A stretch of 64,000 nt of DNA from the NCBI RefSeq assembly GCF_007035645.1, contig NZ_AP019632.1:4030001-4094000 (forward strand), written 5' to 3'. This DNA is from Enterobacter asburiae (lineage in GTDB: Bacteria > Pseudomonadota > Gammaproteobacteria > Enterobacterales > Enterobacteriaceae). Under the pieces are notes generated by a model that made no database searches, was not told the DNA's origin, and saw only the letters and a list, made by a program, of their open reading frames with translations. Below are positions 58,446 to 64,000 of this stretch, in pieces (the first letter of the stretch is position 1; each line of letters starts with the position of its first letter). Made by a program: the position numbers and the translations under genes.

Positions 58446-58652
58446 TTAAGCCATCTCAGTCTGCAGACGCATAACCTGACGGTTGACTTCGGACATCACA
58501 GACAGGTGCTGTTTGTCCTTCACTTTTGGGACAAGGATCTTGCCCTTATCAAACTCAAAAGCGCCAACATCCTTGATATACAACCGTCCACGGAACAGGA
58601 TCTTCACGTACTTCGCCACCTGAAGCGGGTTGTAGCGTTGGAAAATTTTCAT
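58446..58652 (-). CDS. ytfK: Stringent-response modulator YtfK
   Basis: A 68-aa DUF1107 protein that in E. coli binds SpoT and tilts it toward ppGpp synthesis during phosphate or fatty-acid starvation. The sequence [22 protein letters not shown] onward matches the family over its full length. TATAGT on the minus strand (58740-58735) is a likely -10. The 324-bp gap to ytfJ holds the two divergent promoters and no gene I can see. Confidence 0.93.
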   Translation of the reverse strand: MKIFQRYNPLQVAKYVKILFRGRLYIKDVGAFEFDKGKILVPKVKDKQHLSVMSEVNRQVMRLQTEMA

Positions 58653-58976
58653 TCTTGTATCTCCTGCGAATCATACGCTCTTGCGGTGCCACAATCGGCC
58701 CGACTGTCCTGAGCGCAAATTTTAATGCCCAATGACTATAGACCAGAACTACGGTGTTACCCAGTGTGCATAAGTTTATTTACCGTTTGATTACAATTAT
58801 TCAGAATAATCTTTGCAAAGCGTGACCGGGCGCAGTATAAGCCGTCGTTTTTTCATGGATATGTGCGTTCGCCCGCAAACTGGCATCGGGATTGCGGGAA
58901 AACCCCATTGATCGCACTTATGATTAAAAGCGCAAGACCAAGTGGTCGGATCACCTGCAAACAATAAGGAAACGCC

Positions 58977-59534
58977 ATGACCCTACGTAATATCCTTGCA
59001 GCAGCCTGCCTGCTGCTGCCGCTGTGGGCTTCCGCTCACAACATTGAAAAAGGAGAACGTGTACCGCCAGTCGGCATTGCTGACCGGGGAGAATTGATTC
59101 TCGACAATGATAAGTTTAGCTACAAACCCTGGAATAGCGCGCAGCTCGCGGGCAAAGTGAGAGTTGTACAACATATTGCCGGTCGTACATCCGCAAAAGA
59201 GAAAAATGCTACCCTGGTGGAAGCGATCAAGGCCGCAAAATTCCCTCACGACCGCTACCAGACGACCACCATTGTTAACACCGACGACGCCATTCCGGGC
59301 TCCGGGATGTTTGTACGCTCAAGCCTTGAGAGCAATAAAAAGCTCTACCCGTGGTCGCAGTTTATCGTCGACAGCAACGGCGTAACCCGTAAGGCCTGGC
59401 AGCTGGAAGAAGAAAGCTCCGCGATTATCGTGCTGGATAAAGAGGGCCGCGTACAGTGGGCGAAAGACGGCGCGTTAACCCAGGAAGAGGTGCAGCAGGT
59501 TGTCGACCTGCTGCATAAGCTGCTGGCTCAGTAA
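58977..59534 (+). CDS. ytfJ: Periplasmic protein YtfJ
   Basis: A 185-aa exported protein with signal peptide (1-20, [20 protein letters not shown]) and a thioredoxin-like fold without the CxxC active site. The function is unknown. AAGGAA lies before the ATG. Its 3' end overlaps the convergent cysQ by 7 bases, an unusual but real-looking overlap, since both ends match their families. Confidence 0.92.
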   Translation: MTLRNILAAACLLLPLWASAHNIEKGERVPPVGIADRGELILDNDKFSYKPWNSAQLAGKVRVVQHIAGRTSAKEKNATLVEAIKAAKFPHDRYQTTTIVNTDDAIPGSGMFVRSSLESNKKLYPWSQFIVDSNGVTRKAWQLEEESSAIIVLDKEGRVQWAKDGALTQEEVQQVVDLLHKLLAQ

Positions 59535-60268
59535 ATAGAGACGCGGAAGCCGGGGTTGAGGAAGGATTCGCGCGGGGTATAGTCAAGCGGCTTGCCCTGC
59601 CAGTCATGAACATGCGCCCCGGCGGCCGCGGCAACGGCATGACCTGCCGCGGTATCCCAGACGTTGGTTGGCCCAAAACGAGGGTAGAGCTGCGCATGGC
59701 CTTCCGCCACCAGGCAGAATTTCAGCGATGAGCCAATCGAGGTGGTCTGGTGTTCACCCAGCTGCTGCAGGTACTCCTGCAGCTCGCTGTCGCTGTGCGA
59801 GCGGCTAATCACCACCAGCGGTGGACGCGCATCGCGCACCTGGATCTGCTTGCGCACGCCGCACTCTTCCTTCCACGCCTTCCCTTCTGCAGCGCTGTAC
59901 ATCACCTTCATTACCGGCGCGTAGACCACGCCCAGCACCGCTTTGCCCTTCTCAATCAGGGCGATATTGACGGTGAATTCACCGTTGCGCTTGATGAACT
60001 CTTTTGTCCCGTCCAGCGGATCGACCAGCCAGTAACGCTGCCAGTGCTGGCGCTCGTCCCAGCTTTGCGGCGCTTCTTCTGACAGAACGGGGATGTCCGG
60101 CGTTAAAGCCTGTAATCCTTTCAGGATCACCTTATGCGCCGCGATATCCGCCGCCGTGACCGGAGAGTCGTCGGCTTTGCTGACCACCTCCATAGGTTTA
60201 CTGCCGTCATATACCTGCATGATGGCATCTCCCGCATCCCGTGCGAGCTGACAAATTTTATCTAGCAT
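59528..60268 (-). CDS. cysQ: 3'(2'),5'-bisphosphate nucleotidase CysQ
   Basis: Removes the 3'-phosphate from PAP (adenosine 3',5'-bisphosphate), a by-product of sulfate assimilation. The 246-aa inositol-monophosphatase-fold protein has the metal motifs [14 protein letters not shown] and [14 protein letters not shown]. Length is as in E. coli. Divergent from cpdB. Confidence 0.96.
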   Translation of the reverse strand: MLDKICQLARDAGDAIMQVYDGSKPMEVVSKADDSPVTAADIAAHKVILKGLQALTPDIPVLSEEAPQSWDERQHWQRYWLVDPLDGTKEFIKRNGEFTVNIALIEKGKAVLGVVYAPVMKVMYSAAEGKAWKEECGVRKQIQVRDARPPLVVISRSHSDSELQEYLQQLGEHQTTSIGSSLKFCLVAEGHAQLYPRFGPTNVWDTAAGHAVAAAAGAHVHDWQGKPLDYTPRESFLNPGFRVSIY

Positions 60269-60324
60269 TTTCCACCTCTTTGTTAACGCAGTGAGGTTAA
60301 CTCTTTGTTTTAGTTATATCGTAA

Positions 60325-60358
60325 TGTGAACAATTCCGCTATCTGTGAAGCAATTCCG
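60325..60358. repeat. Two direct copies of TGTGAA-CAATTCCG
   Basis: TGTGAACAATTCCG (60325-60338) and TGTGAAGCAATTCCG (60344-60358) lie between cysQ and cpdB, 19 bp apart. They look like tandem binding sites on the same face of the helix; the protein is unknown. Confidence 0.45.
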
Positions 60359-60458
60359 GTTTCAGGTTACTTTTTTCTGTCAGGATTCACATTTCTGTAA
60401 GCAACAAGCTATAGATACATACTCTTTTGTGCTCTGCATCGAAAAAAGGACTCCTCTG

Positions 60459-62402
60459 ATGATTAAGTTTAGTGCAACGCTTCTGGCGACGCTGATTGCA
60501 GCAAGCGTACAGGCGGCGACGGTAGATCTGCGTATTCTGGAAACGACCGATCTGCACAGCAACATGATGGACTTCGATTACTACAAAGATACCCCGACGG
60601 AAAAATTCGGCCTGGTACGCACGGCAAGCCTGATCGATGCGGCGCGTGGCGAAGTGAAAAACAGCGTGCTGGTCGACAATGGCGATCTCATTCAGGGCAG
60701 TCCGCTCGGGGATTACATGGCGACCAGGGGGCTGAAAAAAGGCGAGATCCATCCTGTTTATAAAGCGATGAACACCCTGGACTATACCGTCGGCAACCTC
60801 GGTAACCACGAATTCAACTACGGTCTGACATACCTGCACGATGCGCTCGCCGGTGCGAAATTCCCGTACGTTAACGCCAATATCATCGACGTTAAGACGC
60901 AAAAGCCGCTCTTTACCCCTTACCTGATTAAAGAGACAAACGTCGTCGACCAGGACGGTAAAAAACAGACGCTGAAAATCGGCTATATCGGCTTTGTGCC
61001 GCCGCAGATCATGACGTGGGATAAAGCCAACCTCGACGGTAAAGTGACCGTTAACGACATCACCGAAACCGCGCGGAAATACGTGCCCGAAATGCGCGAA
61101 AAAGGCGCCGATCTGGTGGTCGTTGTCGCCCACTCGGGTCTCTCCGCCGATCCGTATCAGGCCATGGCAGAAAACTCCGTTTACTATCTGAGTGAAGTCC
61201 CAGGCGTCGACGCGATCCTGTTCGGCCACGCCCACGCGGTCTTCCCGGGCAAAGATTTCGCCAGCATCAAAGGAGCGGACATTGAGAAAGGGACGCTCAA
61301 CGGCGTGCCTTCGGTGATGCCGGGCATGTGGGGCGACCATCTTGGCGTGGTGGATCTGGTGCTGAATAACGACGGCGGCAGCTGGAAGGTGACGCAGTCA
61401 AAAGCCGAAGCGCGCCCGATTTACGACGCTGCGGCTAAAAAATCTCTGGCGGCGGAAGATAAAAAACTGGTCTACGTGCTGAAGCACGATCACGACGCCA
61501 CGCGCGAATTCGTCAGCAAGCCGATCGGCAAATCCGCCGATAACATGTACAGCTTCCTGGCGCTGGTGCAGGACGACCCGACCGTTCAGGTCGTCAACAT
61601 GGCGCAGAAAGCCTATGCGGAACACTTTGTGCAGGGCGATCCGGATCTGGCAAAACTGCCGGTCCTGTCAGCGGCTGCGCCATTCAAGGTGGGCGGGCGT
61701 AAGAACGACCCGGCAAGCTATGTTGAAGTCGAAAAGGGCCAGCTGACCTTCCGTAACGCCGCCGATCTCTACCTCTACCCGAACACGCTGGTGGTGGTAA
61801 AAGCGACGGGCCAGGAGGTGAAAGAGTGGCTGGAGTGCTCTGCCGGACAGTTCAACCAGATTGATCCTCACAGCAGTAAACCGCAGTCGCTGATTAACTG
61901 GGACGGCTTCCGTACCTATAACTTCGACGTGATCGACGGCGTAAACTACCAGATTGACGTCACCCAGCCGGCGAAATATGACGGCGAGTGTCAGGCGATT
62001 AACCCGCAGGCGGAGCGCATCAAAAACCTGACCTTCAACGGCAAGGCGATCGACCCGAATGCCACCTTCCTGGTGGTGACCAATAACTACCGCGCCTACG
62101 GCGGTAAGTTTGCCGGTACGGGAGATAGCCACATCGCCTTTGCCTCGCCGGACGAGAACCGCTCGGTGCTGGCGGCGTGGATCAGCGCGGAGTCGAAGAA
62201 GGCGGGCGAAATTCATCCGGCGGTGGACAACAACTGGCGCCTCGCGCCGATCCACAGCGATACGAAGCTGGATATCCGCATAGAAACGTCGCCGTCCGAT
62301 AAGGCAGCCGCGTTTATCAAGGATAAAGCCCAGTATCCGATGAAGAAGGTCGCAACGGATGATATCGGGTTCGCGATTTATCAGGTGGATTTGAGCAAGT
62401 AG
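60459..62402 (+). CDS. cpdB: 2',3'-cyclic-nucleotide 2'-phosphodiesterase/3'-nucleotidase CpdB
   Basis: A periplasmic enzyme that degrades 2',3'-cyclic nucleotides and 3'-nucleotides for scavenging. The 647-aa precursor has a signal peptide (1-19, ending SVQA), a calcineurin-like metallophosphatase domain ([37 protein letters not shown]) and a C-terminal 5'-nucleotidase substrate domain. Start at 60459 gives the E. coli length; 38 upstream codons are open. Ends before a REP pair. Confidence 0.96.
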   Translation: MIKFSATLLATLIAASVQAATVDLRILETTDLHSNMMDFDYYKDTPTEKFGLVRTASLIDAARGEVKNSVLVDNGDLIQGSPLGDYMATRGLKKGEIHPVYKAMNTLDYTVGNLGNHEFNYGLTYLHDALAGAKFPYVNANIIDVKTQKPLFTPYLIKETNVVDQDGKKQTLKIGYIGFVPPQIMTWDKANLDGKVTVNDITETARKYVPEMREKGADLVVVVAHSGLSADPYQAMAENSVYYLSEVPGVDAILFGHAHAVFPGKDFASIKGADIEKGTLNGVPSVMPGMWGDHLGVVDLVLNNDGGSWKVTQSKAEARPIYDAAAKKSLAAEDKKLVYVLKHDHDATREFVSKPIGKSADNMYSFLALVQDDPTVQVVNMAQKAYAEHFVQGDPDLAKLPVLSAAAPFKVGGRKNDPASYVEVEKGQLTFRNAADLYLYPNTLVVVKATGQEVKEWLECSAGQFNQIDPHSSKPQSLINWDGFRTYNFDVIDGVNYQIDVTQPAKYDGECQAINPQAERIKNLTFNGKAIDPNATFLVVTNNYRAYGGKFAGTGDSHIAFASPDENRSVLAAWISAESKKAGEIHPAVDNNWRLAPIHSDTKLDIRIETSPSDKAAAFIKDKAQYPMKKVATDDIGFAIYQVDLSK

Positions 62403-62412
62403 CGGTGATTGT

Positions 62413-62491
62413 GCCGGGTGGCGCTTCGCTTACCCGGCCTACGGGATGGAAGATTACAGGTAGGCCGGATAAGGCGAAGCCGCCACCCGGC
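62413..62491. repeat. REP pair (BIME-like) between cpdB and ytfH
   Basis: GCCGGGTGGCGCTTCGCTTA...GGCCTACGG faces the inverted GTAGGCCGGATAAGGCGAAG...CCACCCGGC, between two convergent genes. Confidence 0.9.
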
Positions 62492-62493
62492 TT

Positions 62494-62880
62494 TTACGCC
62501 GCACGATCGTCCCTGTTCGCCATCACCTTCGGGGTATTCACCTCAATCCAGTCCGCCAGCGCAGCGACTTTCTCGCTGACCTCAATCCCCAGCGGCGTCA
62601 GGCTATACTCTACGTGCGGCGGCACCACCGGATACGACACGCGATCGACAAACCCGTCCAGCTCCAGCGCCTGGAGTGACTGGGACAGCATCTTTTCGCT
62701 CACCCCGCCCATTTTACGGCGCAGATCGCTAAAGCGATGCGTTCCCTGGCGCAGGGCCAGCAGAATCAGGACACCCCAGCGGCTGGTCACGTGTTTGAGC
62801 ACCTCGCGTGAAGGGCACTGTTCCGCGAAAAGATTGCCATCGCGCATTTGTTCGCTGAGCGTCGGTATCGATGTTTTCAT
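62494..62880 (-). CDS. ytfH: HxlR-family redox-sensing regulator YtfH (QorR type)
   Basis: A 128-aa winged-helix repressor. The single N-terminal cysteine C22 (AEQCPSREVL) is the thiol oxidised in QorR-type sensors. The winged helix covers about 30-100 (GVLILLALRQGTHRFSDLRRKMGGVSEKMLSQ). Divergent from qorB over 84 bp, which contains GTACGTAC (62893-62900) and TACTTACTAAAAGTTAG as candidate operator sequence; it probably represses both genes. Confidence 0.92.
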   Translation of the reverse strand: MKTSIPTLSEQMRDGNLFAEQCPSREVLKHVTSRWGVLILLALRQGTHRFSDLRRKMGGVSEKMLSQSLQALELDGFVDRVSYPVVPPHVEYSLTPLGIEVSEKVAALADWIEVNTPKVMANRDDRAA

Positions 62881-62964
62881 ACTTACCTTTTTGTACGTAC
62901 TTACTAAAAGTTAGCTATGGTGCTAGTGTGCCACAACACCAGACAAACACGAAGGAGATTCATC

Positions 62965-63813
62965 ATGATCGCGATTACCGGTGCTACCGGCCAGCTTGGC
63001 CATCTCGTTATCGAACAGCTGTTGAAAACCGTACCGGCCAGCCAGATTGTGGCCATCGTACGTAACCCGGCGAAAGCGCAGGCCTTAAGCCAGCAGGGAA
63101 TTGTCGTTCGCCAGGCGGACTACACGGATGAAGCCGCATTCACCGCCGCGCTGAGCGGCGTGGATAAGCTGCTGCTGATCTCTTCCAGCGAAGTCGGCCA
63201 GCGCGCGACCCAGCACCAGAACGTGATTAACGCCGCCAAAACGGCAGGCGTGAAATTTATCGCCTACACCAGCCTGCTGCATGCGGACAACTCACCGCTG
63301 GGTCTGCATGTTGAACATGTTGCCACTGAAAAAGCGCTGGCGGCGTCCGGCATCCCTTATGCCCTGCTGCGCAATGGCTGGTATACCGAAAACTACCTGG
63401 CGAGCGCGCCGCCTGCGCTGGAACACGGCGTGTTTATTGGTGCGGCAGGCGAAGGCAAAATTGCCTCTGCCACCCGCGCCGACTATGCCGCGGCAGCCGC
63501 CAAAGTGATTGCTGAAGAGGGCCACGCGGGCAAGGTCTACGAACTGGCGGGCGACCACGGCTGGACGCTGAGCGAACTGGCGGCTGAACTCAGCAAACAG
63601 AGCGGGAAGCCGGTAACCTATCAGAATCTCAGTGAAGCGGATTTTGCCGCCGCCCTGAAAAGCGTCGGCCTGCCTGCAGGGCTGGCAGATATGCTGGCGG
63701 ACTCGGATGTGGGTGCGTCCAAAGGGGGACTCTTTGACGATAGCCATACGCTGAGCAAACTGATCGGGCGCGCAACGACGCCGCTGGCGCAGAGTATTAA
63801 AGCCATTCTTTAA
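62965..63813 (+). CDS. qorB: NAD(P)H:quinone oxidoreductase 2 QorB
   Basis: An NmrA/SDR-type Rossmann protein (282 aa) that reduces quinones using NADPH. The N-terminal nucleotide loop is GATGQLG, followed by IVRNPAKA (NADPH phosphate region). Start at 62965 (MIAITGATGQLGHLV) with AAGGAG upstream; 16 earlier codons are open. Paired with its divergent regulator ytfH, as in E. coli. Confidence 0.95.
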   Translation: MIAITGATGQLGHLVIEQLLKTVPASQIVAIVRNPAKAQALSQQGIVVRQADYTDEAAFTAALSGVDKLLLISSSEVGQRATQHQNVINAAKTAGVKFIAYTSLLHADNSPLGLHVEHVATEKALAASGIPYALLRNGWYTENYLASAPPALEHGVFIGAAGEGKIASATRADYAAAAAKVIAEEGHAGKVYELAGDHGWTLSELAAELSKQSGKPVTYQNLSEADFAAALKSVGLPAGLADMLADSDVGASKGGLFDDSHTLSKLIGRATTPLAQSIKAIL

Positions 63814-63835
63814 CAGTGTCACCGTTCTTTCCTGC

Positions 63836-63863
63836 GGCCGGGTGATTTCCCTTACCCGGCCCG
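63836..63863. repeat. REP-like palindrome after qorB
   Basis: GGCCGGGTG...TTACCCGGCCC, an imperfect REP stem 23 bases past the qorB stop. Confidence 0.7.
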
Positions 63864-63898
63864 CTCATATTTATTAATAATAAAAACAGATATAACGA

Positions 63899-64000
63899 TT
63901 AAAAGTCCGGGTATTCTTTATCCGTCGCGTACGTTATCGGTTTTTCAAATCCGGGAATGGTGATGCCATTCATATCAATCTTAATATCTTCCTCATTTAT
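63899..64000 (-). CDS. 3' end of an unknown gene, cut by the window edge
   Basis: The last 33 codons of a minus-strand frame end at TAA (63901-63899). The visible tail is acidic and polar (EEDIKIDMNGITIPGFE..., ending DKEYPDF). GC here is low. I recognise no family. In E. coli qorB is followed by ytfF, which this does not resemble, so gene order differs here. Confidence 0.5.
   Translation of the reverse strand: MNEEDIKIDMNGITIPGFEKPITYATDKEYPDF

Overview
The window is a roughly 55-56% GC chromosomal segment of an Enterobacteriaceae genome. Gene order and protein sequences (rraB, argI, pyrLBI-ridA, mgtA-treRBC-nrdDG, pmbA-darP-mpl-fbp, ytfQRT-yjfF, ppa, tamAB, msrA, paeA, cysQ, cpdB, qorB) point to Enterobacter or a close relative. 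This is a judgement from recognisable proteins, not from a database search.

Layout. 1-1.7 kb is the end of an integrative island: a P4-type integrase beside tRNA-Leu(CAA) (leuX), with the island running off the left edge. 1.9-5.5 kb holds an unknown membrane-anchored protein, miaE, rraB, argI and tabA. 6.2-11.5 kb is an arginine deiminase operon (arcA-arcC-arcB, a YfcC-type permease and an ArgR paralogue) behind an AT-rich control region with a CRP-like site. 11.6-13.6 kb is pyrL-pyrB-pyrI-ridA. 13.7-19.1 kb has a GH20 hexosaminidase, a complete 127-bp ERIC element, and mgtA with its PhoP box, Mg2+-sensing leader and mgtL peptide. 19.5-26.8 kb is treR-treBC and nrdDG.

26.8-35.4 kb is the most interesting part. 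Ten tightly packed minus-strand genes run from a stand-alone PRD protein, through a glycine-rich SFCGS protein, a DUF4312 protein and two membrane proteins (DUF4311, DUF4310), to an amidohydrolase, a DgaE-like PLP ammonia-lyase, a DgaF-like aldolase, an exported lactonase and a multidomain PRD/EIIB/EIIA regulator. To my knowledge the SFCGS/DUF4312/DUF4311/DUF4310 set has no established function. With its neighbours it looks like an uncharacterised uptake and breakdown route for an N-acylated amino-sugar acid or its lactone. The SFCGS protein carries an RpiB/LacAB-like sequence pattern.

35.8-48.5 kb returns to core genes: cybC, pmbA, darP, mpl, fbp, a DNA-binding-only LysR fragment, a sigma-28-type chemoreceptor, the ytfQRT-yjfF galactofuranose ABC transporter and ppa. 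48.6-50.0 kb is a low-GC, three-gene cassette of unknown function. 50-64 kb is ytfP-tamB-tamA, msrA, paeA, ytfK, ytfJ, cysQ, cpdB, ytfH/qorB and the 3' end of an unknown gene cut by the right edge.

Two families of short palindromic repeats are scattered through the window. Four of the six C-rich copies lie between genes of one operon. No CRISPR array, rRNA or insertion sequence was seen.
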